Part shown: one piece after another, positions 39,300 through 48,704 of the stretch | How positions within the stretch are numbered: the stretch's first letter is position 1 | Layout of the letters: every line of letters begins with the position of its first letter | DNA from: an uncultured bacterium | GTDB taxonomy: Bacteria > Acidobacteriota > Aminicenantia > Aminicenantales > CALLJL01 | Assembly: GCA_938092135.1 (NCBI GenBank) | Contig: CALLJL010000023.1 | Span: 1-64,000 of the forward strand | DNA: 64,000 nucleotides | Direction of reading: 5' to 3' | Position numbers and translations under genes: made by a program | The notes under the pieces: model-generated | The model's input: only the letters and a program-made list of their open reading frames with translations | Told to the model about the DNA's origin: nothing | The model's database searches: none

Positions 39300-40799
39300 T
39301 TATTTGCTTCTGGCCTTCCTGATCTTTTTGCTCATTTGTTTCAGTTTCAATTTCAGGAAGACGAACGCCATAATAATATAGCGTTTTAAATCTTCAAAGC
39401 TTCTTATATTTTTGATCACATTAACTGCCTTTCTCCAAAGGGAAATACGACCGCCGCTCATGGACCACCGGAAGAGAAGTTCTGAGATTTGAGCCCAACT
39501 GAGCCGGTCAATAAAGAGAGGCACATCTCCCTGAGCTGTTGGTAAAGTAACAATCCCGGGAATATGTTTTTTGCTCCAGGTAAAATCAGGTGGGAGTAAA
39601 CCTCTTTGTTTCGCCTCTTTTTCGAGAGGTGTTCCAGGATATATGTGCAGTATCGCCACGGTGGCTTCTATTTTTCCCTGATACTCTTCAATAATCTTTA
39701 TCGTTTCCTGGGCTTCTTCCCAGGTTTCAGTGGGGTGGCTGAAAATGAAGAAAGCACTGGGAATGATTTCGAGTTCCCGGCACCAGGAAACTAAATTATG
39801 GAAATCCTCAATTTTTATTTTTTTATTGATGATTTCATTACGGATTCTTTCTGAACCGGCCTCAAGACCAAAGGAGATTTGAAAGAGGCCAGCTTCTTTC
39901 ATTCGAGTGAGGAGCTCTTTCGACATAAGATCAATTCTCACTTCGCAACACCAGTTGATCGGCAGACGCCTTTCAATCATAAGACCGGTAATCTCTTCGA
40001 CTCGGTGCGAACTAAGGTTAAAGGTATCATCATAAAAATAAATGACCTTCGCTCCATAGCGCTCAATCAGAAATTCTATTTCCTCGATGACCCTAAGGGG
40101 AGACATTGCCCTAACGTGGCGACCCCAATTGACAGGGGTAGCACAAAAATTACAGTTAAAGGGGCAGCCCCGAGAGGTCATCATATTGATGGCCGGAAGC
40201 AAGCCTTTCCCCAGAACAGGAATTTTAAAATTATATTTTTCAAAGGGAATAAGATGAAAGGCAGGATAGGGAAGAGAGTCTAAATCAGCTATAAGGGCCC
40301 GCGGCGGATTAGCAATAATTTGGCCATTGTGGCGATAGGAAATACCCTCAATTTTTTTCAACCGATCAAAATTTCTTTTACCTCCTTCTAAAGCCCGACA
40401 TAGTTCGACCATGGTTAATTCGCCCTCACCTCGAACCACCACATCGATTTCAGGAAAATGAATCAGGGCGTCTTCTGGGGCCATTGAAGCATGGGGTCCA
40501 CCGAGAACAGTAACGGCTTGAGGATTGGTCTGGCGAGCGATTTGAAGAAGTTTGAAGCTTTGAAAGCGGTTTTCTGTGGTTGAGGTGACCCCAATAATAT
40601 CAGCTCGATCAGCCTCTATTTTCCGGGCAATTTGGCGCCAGCTTAAATTAAGAATATCGGCTGGAATGATCTCGACTTCGATCCCTTCCCTTTCGAGAAA
40701 GGCGGCAATATAGAGGATACCAAGGGGCGGCATCGACGTTCCCTTGGACCAGCGTTCAGCTAGATAGCCACCCGGTGGAACGAAAAGCTGAACCTTCAT
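39300..40799 (-). CDS. B12-binding domain radical SAM protein
   Basis: 499 aa; N-terminal cobalamin-binding region, TSRGCPFNCNFCATP CxxxCxxC. Confidence 0.93.
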   Translation of the reverse strand: MKVQLFVPPGGYLAERWSKGTSMPPLGILYIAAFLEREGIEVEIIPADILNLSWRQIARKIEADRADIIGVTSTTENRFQSFKLLQIARQTNPQAVTVLGGPHASMAPEDALIHFPEIDVVVRGEGELTMVELCRALEGGKRNFDRLKKIEGISYRHNGQIIANPPRALIADLDSLPYPAFHLIPFEKYNFKIPVLGKGLLPAINMMTSRGCPFNCNFCATPVNWGRHVRAMSPLRVIEEIEFLIERYGAKVIYFYDDTFNLSSHRVEEITGLMIERRLPINWCCEVRIDLMSKELLTRMKEAGLFQISFGLEAGSERIRNEIINKKIKIEDFHNLVSWCRELEIIPSAFFIFSHPTETWEEAQETIKIIEEYQGKIEATVAILHIYPGTPLEKEAKQRGLLPPDFTWSKKHIPGIVTLPTAQGDVPLFIDRLSWAQISELLFRWSMSGGRISLWRKAVNVIKNIRSFEDLKRYIIMAFVFLKLKLKQMSKKIRKARSK

Positions 40800-43700
40800 G
40801 AAAGAGTTGACGCCTCCTGCTTCTTTTCAAGGCGAACGGAATAAAGGGAAGTGACATTGGGTTCTTCCATGGTTGTTCCATAAATATAATCGGCCACTTC
40901 CATCGTTTTGTAGTTGTGGGTAACAATGATGAATTGAGTCGTTGATTTCATTTCCTCCATTAAATCGAGAAAACGGGAAATATTGTTTTCATCTAGAGCG
41001 GCATCAACCTCATCCAGAATGCAGAAGGGGGTAGGTCGGGTTCGAAAGAGGGCAAAGAGAAAGGCAAGGGAGGTTAGACTCTTTTCGCCTCCAGAAAGAA
41101 GATTAATGTTTTGAAGTTTCTTACCTGGGGGCTGTGCCATGATTTCAACCCCGCTTTCCAAAGGATTTTCAGGATTAGTGAGGCGGACTTCAGCAAGGCC
41201 ACCGCGGAAAAGAAAATTGAAAATTTCCTGAAAATTACGATTGACCTGGTCGAGAGCCTGTAAAAACTGCCTTTTACTTTCCTCATCGATTTTATCGATC
41301 GCCTCACGAGTGGCCTCAATCGATTGCCGGAGATCATTTCTTTGGGTGATAAGGAAGTCGTAGCGTTCTTTTTGCTGTTGATATTCTTCTTCTGCCATTA
41401 GATTAACGGCTTTAAATTTTTGAAGCTCCTCTTCGGCTTTTTCCAGTTCAGCCTCAATTTCTTCAATAAACATTTCTTTCTGGGGGGATTCAGCTTTGAG
41501 TTCTTCCAGGGTTTTGCGCAATTCCTGCCAGCAATTTTCACTCAGATTGGTGAGATCTCTTTCAATTTCAGTCCGGGCTATCTCTTGGCGTATACGTTCA
41601 TCCTTTTTTTTCTCGTACAAACTTCTCAATTCAGCAATTCTTTTCTCCTCAATCTCGTTTTCCTTTCGGAGCAAGCCATACCTGTTTTCAAGCGCCGCCA
41701 TTTCTTCTTTCTTCTTTTCAATTTTGGCGGCAACCGATTTTATATCTTCAGCTATTTTTTCTAGGAATTGTTTTAAATCCTTTTCCTCCTTTTCCCAGGC
41801 TTCAATCTGAAGACTAAGGTTGTGAATTTTCTGATTAAGGTTTAATTTTCTCTGTTCCAAATCTTCCATTTGGCGCCGGAGATGACCCTTTTTGGTTTCT
41901 TCAATTTCGACCAGAGACTTTAATTCCATCAAGCGCTGTGTCTGCAAGTTAAGGCTTTTTTCTTTTTCTTCAAGGAATTGCTCCGATGCCGAAATTTTCT
42001 CTCTGATAACTCTTTCTTCCTCACTTACCAGATTTATTTCTTCTTTAACTGGATTTACTTTTTCTTTTATTTGCCTTTGCTCCTGAAGAAGGAGCTCAAG
42101 TTCTTTTTGAAAAAGGTCAGCATTTTGAAGAAGCTGACTTTCTTCCATTTTTAAACGAGCTAAGTCTTTCTCTATTTCCTTGAGTTTCTTTTCCAAATGG
42201 AAAGATTCCTCTCTTTCTTTTTCGAGAGCCTTTTCTATTTCTGTGATTTCCTTCTTTAGTTGGTTTAACTTCTCTAGAAGAGGATTCATTTCTTCTTCAA
42301 TTTTAAGTAAATCCTGATGGCGCCTTTGTTCTTCTTCTTTCAGAGCAAAAAGTCCTTCGGAGCTTTCAGAGACTTTAATCAGGCCATTCGATAGGAGAAC
42401 TTCTCCCTTTAAGGTGATAAAATTTAGATTGGGATATTGGAGCCAGAGTTCAATAGCTGTTCTCAGAGTGCGGACAATTATTGCATCGGGGAACCAGCTC
42501 CATCTTGAAGTTAGGGGATCTCGGGGATGGATGGAGCTTTTGAGCCAGCCGACAATTTCTGGATGGTTAGGTAATTCTAATTTGGGAGTAGGTCTGGAGT
42601 TGGGAAGGATAAAGAGCTTCCCTTTAAATTCAGGAATGTCTTTATTGATTAGAGCCTCGGCTGGAATAACCAAGGCGTGAGCGGCTTCGCCCAAAAAAGT
42701 ATCAAGCAGGCGACCAGATCCAGGATCAAAGCTAAGAAGGTCAATTAACTTTCCCCAGCTTACCGGAATCTCCGCTTCAAGCTGACTGGCCGATGACTCA
42801 ATAATCTTTTTCAGAGCCTTAATTTCATAGGTCAAGACTTCTATTTTTTCCTGTTTTTCCCTAGTCTCTTCCTCTATTTTTTCAAGCTGCTTGTTTAGAG
42901 CCTCCCTTTCGAGACTGAGCCTTTCTATATTTTTCTCCCTCAATTTTTTATCTTTTTCTACCTTATCCATATGATCCTTTATCTCGTTAATTTTCGCCTG
43001 AACTATTTGAAGTTCCTCACTTACTCTTTTTATTTGGGTTCGGAGTTTATTTTCTTGCCTGCAAGAAAGCTCCAATTCTTTCTCAAGACGACTTAGCTTA
43101 TTTTTAGCCTCGGTTAAACGAACAACTTTTTGCATATGTTCATCACGAAGTTTTTGCAGATTAGCCCCGATCTGGCGTCGGATTTCGTCGTTTTCAACCC
43201 ATTCTTTCCTGGCCTGATTAAAGGCAACGAGCTTATCCTTCAGCCCTTCTTCAAGCTCAATTTCCACACTTTTTAAAAGATTAAGTTCCTGCTCGATAAC
43301 GTCTCTTTCTTCTACAAGCTGTTTAATTTCTTCTGAGGCCTGTCTCTTTCTTTCTTCAAGAAAATCAATTCTTCTTGTCTCTTTTTCAGCTTCAAGTTTT
43401 TGGCGATGCTTCTCAAGAGAATGAAGGTCCTCTCGCTCCTGTTCGAGTTTTTGACCAGCTTCCCATAATTCCTGGCGAAGGGAACTTATCTTTTTTTCCA
43501 GAGACTTAATTTCATTTAAACAAATTTTTTCCTCTTCGAGGCAGTTCTGGTAAGCAGAGGCAATATCTCTTTTTCTTTCTTCCAGCAGGTTCAATTTTTT
43601 TAAATACATTAAGCTACGTAATTCTCTTATTCTTTCCCTGAGTTGGCGATAACGGCGAGCGGCTGCCGCCTGCCGGGCCAAGGAGTTTTTCAATCTGGCC

Positions 43701-44272
43701 ACCTCAGAGATGATATCCTCGAGGCGGGTTAGATTTTGTTCAGTATCTTCCAGCTTAAGCTGAGCCTGCCTTTTCTTTTCCTTATAAAAGGCAGTCCCTG
43801 CAGCCTCTTCGAGGAGCTGTCTCTTTTCTTGGGGTTTGGAGGTCAGCAAAAGGCCAATGCTTCCTTGTTCAATAATGTAATAATCTTTTTCAGCCACTTC
43901 TTTTTTCCATAGGGTTTCCTGGATATCTCGAAGGCGCACTGGTTTGCCATTAAGGCGATATTCGCTTTCGCCCGAACGAAACAACCGGTGACTGATGACG
44001 AGTTCTTCGTTTCCCTCTTCTAAGGTCAAAAGGACTTCAGCCATACCCAAAGCAGCTCGCCTGTTATTGCCATTAAAGATAATGTCTTCAGTTCTTTCGC
44101 CCCGAAGAGCCTTCTGTCTTGTTCCGCCCAGCACCCAAAGAATGGCATCGATTATATTACTTTTGCCAGTTCCATTGGGACCAATAATAGCTGTAATTCC
44201 AGGATGAAAGAGGATTTTGGTCCGCTCGGGGAAAGATTTGAAGCCATGGATTTCAAGTTTTTTGATAATCAT
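40796..44272 (-). CDS. smc: Chromosome segregation protein SMC
   Basis: 1158 aa; GPNGTGKSNIIDAILWVLG Walker A, LSGGEKSLTSLAFLFALF signature, long coiled coils and central hinge. Confidence 0.97.
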   Translation of the reverse strand: MIIKKLEIHGFKSFPERTKILFHPGITAIIGPNGTGKSNIIDAILWVLGGTRQKALRGERTEDIIFNGNNRRAALGMAEVLLTLEEGNEELVISHRLFRSGESEYRLNGKPVRLRDIQETLWKKEVAEKDYYIIEQGSIGLLLTSKPQEKRQLLEEAAGTAFYKEKKRQAQLKLEDTEQNLTRLEDIISEVARLKNSLARQAAAARRYRQLRERIRELRSLMYLKKLNLLEERKRDIASAYQNCLEEEKICLNEIKSLEKKISSLRQELWEAGQKLEQEREDLHSLEKHRQKLEAEKETRRIDFLEERKRQASEEIKQLVEERDVIEQELNLLKSVEIELEEGLKDKLVAFNQARKEWVENDEIRRQIGANLQKLRDEHMQKVVRLTEAKNKLSRLEKELELSCRQENKLRTQIKRVSEELQIVQAKINEIKDHMDKVEKDKKLREKNIERLSLEREALNKQLEKIEEETREKQEKIEVLTYEIKALKKIIESSASQLEAEIPVSWGKLIDLLSFDPGSGRLLDTFLGEAAHALVIPAEALINKDIPEFKGKLFILPNSRPTPKLELPNHPEIVGWLKSSIHPRDPLTSRWSWFPDAIIVRTLRTAIELWLQYPNLNFITLKGEVLLSNGLIKVSESSEGLFALKEEEQRRHQDLLKIEEEMNPLLEKLNQLKKEITEIEKALEKEREESFHLEKKLKEIEKDLARLKMEESQLLQNADLFQKELELLLQEQRQIKEKVNPVKEEINLVSEEERVIREKISASEQFLEEKEKSLNLQTQRLMELKSLVEIEETKKGHLRRQMEDLEQRKLNLNQKIHNLSLQIEAWEKEEKDLKQFLEKIAEDIKSVAAKIEKKKEEMAALENRYGLLRKENEIEEKRIAELRSLYEKKKDERIRQEIARTEIERDLTNLSENCWQELRKTLEELKAESPQKEMFIEEIEAELEKAEEELQKFKAVNLMAEEEYQQQKERYDFLITQRNDLRQSIEATREAIDKIDEESKRQFLQALDQVNRNFQEIFNFLFRGGLAEVRLTNPENPLESGVEIMAQPPGKKLQNINLLSGGEKSLTSLAFLFALFRTRPTPFCILDEVDAALDENNISRFLDLMEEMKSTTQFIIVTHNYKTMEVADYIYGTTMEEPNVTSLYSVRLEKKQEASTLS

Positions 44273-44451
44273 GGAGGCTCAAATTTATTTTCATTTCCTC
44301 TTTTACGAGCGTATTTTAATGGAATTTGGTTAATTTGCCAATTAGAAAAATAAAAACAGATTGACTCCAATCAAAAAAATAAAATCATTTCTTTATCCGA
44401 AAGCTAACCTTGACATCCAGGGGAGATTTAGTTATCTATGGAGAGGGATAT

Positions 44452-45768
44452 TTAAAGCCAGTGTAGCTCAGTCGGTAGAGCGGCTGATTCGTAATCAGCA
44501 GGTCGAGGGTTCGATTCCCTCCGCTGGCTGATTTTTTTATTCTTCCTTCTGATTGATGAAGCATAAAGTAAATTTATCAGGGCTAAAAAAATTACTATTA
44601 GTAAAATTGTTATCCAGACATATCTTTCTTTTCGGAAGAGCCAGAAACCGGCCCCAATTGGGGAGCGATAGCTGGCTTGGGGGTTTACCTTTTGAGCAAG
44701 GCTATTGGTGAAGTCGGCTGACCAGGCATAGCCTGATAATCTCAGCGTGAGGGGGCAATATTTTTCAAGAAAAAGGTTTTCTCTAAAGGCGGCCAGAAGA
44801 GCCTGTTCTCTTTTACGGCCGGGGGGAAGCTTAGAGGCCTCCTTTAATTTTTGATCGCGGCGAAAAATCCTTACCCGGAATTCGTGAACAAAAGGGTCTT
44901 TTTGAGCGCTATAAATTCGGAGGAAATCTTCGTAGGGCTTATCAGCCCATTCTTTAAGGATTGCGGCCAATTCTTCATGCCTGGTTTCATCCAGAATCCT
45001 CAATTCCTCCAGATTGAGGCGAGAGAAAAAAAGGCCAAGGCCAGGCAAATTGTGTTTCTTTATCGTGAAGTCATGCATAATTTCTTCTTTCTCCAAAAAG
45101 GAAAGTCCAGGAATAATCCGACTATAGGCTTCTACTCTTTTTGGGGTATTTGAAAAACAGAGACCCAGGAGAATTAAATTTGAAGATAAGAGAATAGAGG
45201 CAAAACGAAGAGAGCGGGGCGGAACTAATCTGGTCAGACCTTCTGGTTTCAGGCCAAAAGCCAGAGCCACTTGAAAAAGAAGAACAGCCAAAGCATTTAG
45301 ACCGACATCGCGAAAATCCCAGTATCTTCCGGGAGTTATCCATTGCAGAATCTCATCGAATATACCCACCAACGCGCCCAAGAAAAGAGCAGAAGAATAA
45401 ATACTTATATCAGAAAAGTGGTTTCTTAAAGCCCGGAAAAGAAGAAAACTAAGTAGACCGTATTCGAGAAAGTGAACAGCCTCTTCGGGATGAGCCCAGA
45501 GTTTTAGAGTGAAATAAATATAGGCGAAGCCAACAGCTGCGAGACACAGATAATTTGATATTCGACGTACTTTGAGACGGAAGAAAAGAAGCCAGACCAC
45601 AAAGGTCAGAAACAAGGTCACTGAAAGAAGAACAAAATAACCAAAAGCGGATCGACCTAACCACCTGGTGACAAAATTCTGAATTGACCGGGCAAGAGGA
45701 ACTATCGTCAAAATCGAGGCGATACAGAGAATGACCCAAAGCCAAGAAAGAAGAGGGCTTTTTTTCAT
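44452..45768 (-). CDS. VanZ-like family membrane protein (3' end reads antisense through tRNA-Thr)
   Basis: 438 aa; HFLEYGLLSFLLFRAL, GALVGIFDEILQWITPGRYWDFRDVGLNALAVLLF; C-terminal RRESNPRPADYESAALPTELHWL is tRNA antisense. Confidence 0.85.
   Translation of the reverse strand: MKKSPLLSWLWVILCIASILTIVPLARSIQNFVTRWLGRSAFGYFVLLSVTLFLTFVVWLLFFRLKVRRISNYLCLAAVGFAYIYFTLKLWAHPEEAVHFLEYGLLSFLLFRALRNHFSDISIYSSALFLGALVGIFDEILQWITPGRYWDFRDVGLNALAVLLFQVALAFGLKPEGLTRLVPPRSLRFASILLSSNLILLGLCFSNTPKRVEAYSRIIPGLSFLEKEEIMHDFTIKKHNLPGLGLFFSRLNLEELRILDETRHEELAAILKEWADKPYEDFLRIYSAQKDPFVHEFRVRIFRRDQKLKEASKLPPGRKREQALLAAFRENLFLEKYCPLTLRLSGYAWSADFTNSLAQKVNPQASYRSPIGAGFWLFRKERYVWITILLIVIFLALINLLYASSIRRKNKKISQRRESNPRPADYESAALPTELHWL
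44457..44529 (+). tRNA. tRNA-Thr(CGT)
   Basis: GCCAGTG/CGCTGGC acceptor, GCTGA-TTCGTAA-TCAGC anticodon arm, GAGGG-TTCGATT-CCCTC T arm. Confidence 0.94.
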
Positions 45769-46802
45769 AGAATCCTGTTTAATAAATGGAGATTGCCGAT
45801 GAACACTCTTGTTAAATGGCGACAGGCAGCTTCATAACAGGCCATAACTTGATCCCGGGGGGTAACAGGTAAGTCCCTCATACGGTCATCAGGATGAAAA
45901 ACGAGAAGTGAATAGGGAAAGTCAGGACTAATTGAGGATAAAAAGCGGGCGATGCTGTCAACTTCTTTTTCGTCGACATAGTAGGGAACAAGAAGAGTGG
46001 TGGCTGTCAGGAGGTTCTTTTGGGGAAAAAGACGGCCGAGCATGGCTAAATTGTCATAAGAACGCTTGAGGGATACGCCACAAAGAATCTGGCCGAGCTC
46101 AGGTGACCAAGCCTTAAGATCAAATTTGACCACGCCCTTTGTTTCTAAACTTATTTCAGTAGCCTTTCGAACCAGGGAGGGATGACCAGCTCCATTCCAT
46201 TCCCAGCATATATGAATGAGATGCTTCGAACGACGCTTGATTTCTTGGCTAGCTTCAATAGCCAACGGCAGCTGGGGTTCAGGGGAGCCTCCAAAGAAAC
46301 AGACACATCTTACCTGAGGTGCTAAGGCGGCCTCAACTAATTCTTCAAGAGAAATAAACTGGGATTGATTTATCAGGCGATGGGAGGCATTCTGGCAGAA
46401 AAGGCAATCAAAATTGCAACCATAAAGGAAGACCGCTAAATTAGCCCCCTTCTCTTTTGATCCTGGACAGAACCAGGCAGCACAACAGTTTGTGGGCAAA
46501 GGGTCATAGTAAATATAAGCTACAAATTTTTTGGCCGGAGCCACTGAACGAATCTGTTTATCCCGATTAATTCTAAGACCACAAAAGCCAACTTTTCCTT
46601 CGGTTAAAAGGCATTGGTTAGCGCAAAAGCGACAGCGAACACCACCTTCTTCCAATAATGGTGACGGAGGTAGACCATATTTAAGACGGGAAGAATGCAC
46701 TTGCCAAACAAGCTCCGGGCTAAAATTATCTCTTAAACAGGAAGGACAAAACCCGATGATTTGAGAAGCCTCTTTCTTCCCGCATTGGCGACAGGACATC
46801 AT
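45765..46802 (-). CDS. Radical SAM protein, pyruvate-formate-lyase-activating-enzyme-like, with N-terminal zinc ribbon
   Basis: 345 aa; CRQCGKKEASQIIGFCPSC, CRFCANQCLLTEGKVGFCGLR, FLYGCNFDCLFCQN. Confidence 0.9.
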   Translation of the reverse strand: MMSCRQCGKKEASQIIGFCPSCLRDNFSPELVWQVHSSRLKYGLPPSPLLEEGGVRCRFCANQCLLTEGKVGFCGLRINRDKQIRSVAPAKKFVAYIYYDPLPTNCCAAWFCPGSKEKGANLAVFLYGCNFDCLFCQNASHRLINQSQFISLEELVEAALAPQVRCVCFFGGSPEPQLPLAIEASQEIKRRSKHLIHICWEWNGAGHPSLVRKATEISLETKGVVKFDLKAWSPELGQILCGVSLKRSYDNLAMLGRLFPQKNLLTATTLLVPYYVDEKEVDSIARFLSSISPDFPYSLLVFHPDDRMRDLPVTPRDQVMACYEAACRHLTRVFIGNLHLLNRIL

Positions 46803-46998
46803 TTCCCCAAACAGTTCTTCTTTTAAATAATATTCATTTTTTAAAATTAAAGAAAGAGGGCCTCTCGATATCTCATGTCAAAGTAGCGTTTTATTTTTCT
46901 TGAAATTGATTTTTTCTCTCTTTAATTTGACTTAATTAACTAAAAAGGCCATATATGTATTCAAATTTTTATTTGAATTTTAAAAATGAGGTAATTTA

Positions 46999-48513
46999 AT
47001 GAAAAAAGTAGGGTTTGACAACGAAAGATATCTTGAAGCGCAAACTAAAGCTATCTTGGAAAGAATTAAAAGATTTAACAATAAATTATATCTCGAGTTT
47101 GGAGGCAAGCTTCTTTATGATTATCACGCCGCCCGGGTTCTTCCAGGTTACGATCCTAACGTCAAAATGAGGCTACTTCAACTCCTTCAGGATAAAGCCG
47201 AGATTTTACTTTGCATTTATGCTGGCGATATTGAGAAAAGAAAACTGCGAGCCGATTTCGGTATTACTTACGATGCTGACGCTCTTAAGATGATTGATGA
47301 ACTTAAGGAGTGGGGGCTTGAGGTTAGAGGGGTAGTTATCACCCGATATGAGAATCAGCCTGCCGCTAAGATATTTAAAAATAAACTTGAGAGGCGAGGC
47401 ATAAGGGTTTATTGCCATGCCTATACCAAAGGTTATCCCACGGATGTTGATCTTATTGTGAGCGACGAAGGCTATGGAGCCAATGAATTTATTATGACGG
47501 AAAGACCTTTAGTAGTTGTCACAGGTCCTGGGCCAGGAAGCGGTAAGTTGGCCACCTGTCTTTCCCAGCTTTATCATGAGCATAAAAGGGGAGTTGAGGC
47601 CGGCCTGGCCAAGTTTGAAACCTTTCCTATTTGGAATCTCCCTCTGAAACATCCAGCCAATGTGGCCTATGAGGCGGCTACGGCCGATATTGGGGATTTT
47701 AATTTAGTCGACCCCTTTCACCTTGAAGCCTATGGTACAGTAGCTATCAACTACAATCGAGATGTTGAAATTTTTCCTGTAGTGAAGCGAATTCTGGAAA
47801 AGATTACTGGCTCTGAATCAGTATATAAATCGCCCACGGACATGTGTGTAAACTGTGTTTCCGCTGGTATTGTCGATGAGGAATCAATCATAGAAGCTGC
47901 CCGCCAAGAAATAATAAGACGTTATTTTCGCTATGCCTGTGAGTATGCTATGGGTTTTATGGAACGGGAGACAGTGCAGAGGGTGGAGCTTTTGATGAAG
48001 GAATTAGGGTTAAAACCTGAAGACAGGCGAGTGGTTGTAGCCGCCCGGGAGGCTGCCAGGGAAGCGGCCGAAAAGGGGAAGGGCCATAAAGGGGTCTATT
48101 GTGGCGCAGCCATTGAGCTCAAGGATGGAACAATTGTTACTGGTAAGAATTCTCCTTTAATGCATGCCGCTTCGAGCCTTGTTCTTAACGCTATAAAAAG
48201 GCTGGCTGAAATTCCCGATAAAATCCATCTCCTTTCTCCTTCAACGATCGAATCTATTCGCAAAATGAAGGAAGATATTATCGGCACAAAAGCCATCAGC
48301 CTTAACCTAGAGGAAGTTCTCATCAGTCTGAGCATTAGTGCTTCAACTAACCCGACTACACAACTGGCCCTCGAAAAATTGAAATATCTGAGAGGCTGTG
48401 AAGTCCATATGACCCATATGCCAACTCCAGGTGATGAGGCTGGATTAAAGAAACTGGGTGTTAACCTTACCTCTGATCCCAATTTTTCCACCAAAGAGCT
48501 ATTTTCATCTTGA
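46999..48513 (+). CDS. DUF1846 family protein
   Basis: 504 aa; [77 protein letters not shown]. Confidence 0.93.
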   Translation: MKKVGFDNERYLEAQTKAILERIKRFNNKLYLEFGGKLLYDYHAARVLPGYDPNVKMRLLQLLQDKAEILLCIYAGDIEKRKLRADFGITYDADALKMIDELKEWGLEVRGVVITRYENQPAAKIFKNKLERRGIRVYCHAYTKGYPTDVDLIVSDEGYGANEFIMTERPLVVVTGPGPGSGKLATCLSQLYHEHKRGVEAGLAKFETFPIWNLPLKHPANVAYEAATADIGDFNLVDPFHLEAYGTVAINYNRDVEIFPVVKRILEKITGSESVYKSPTDMCVNCVSAGIVDEESIIEAARQEIIRRYFRYACEYAMGFMERETVQRVELLMKELGLKPEDRRVVVAAREAAREAAEKGKGHKGVYCGAAIELKDGTIVTGKNSPLMHAASSLVLNAIKRLAEIPDKIHLLSPSTIESIRKMKEDIIGTKAISLNLEEVLISLSISASTNPTTQLALEKLKYLRGCEVHMTHMPTPGDEAGLKKLGVNLTSDPNFSTKELFSS

Positions 48514-48704
48514 GGATCAATCTTAGACTAAGCTCTCTGCAAAATTTAAAATATATTTGATAGGCATATATGCTTAATCTATGATGATATTAGGTGGTGA
48601 AAAGTAGATAGATAAGGAAGGCCGATGGTTAAAGTTCTATTGGTCTCTTTAATAAGGCAAATTTTAAAAAGTATTTTAAGTTAGAAATTTTAAAAGGCTA
48701 AAAA

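Noticed and set aside
41420-42680. Plus-strand Phe/Ser-rich ORFs
   Set aside because: Antisense of the SMC coiled-coil; low-complexity translation expected from Glu/Lys-rich coding sequence.
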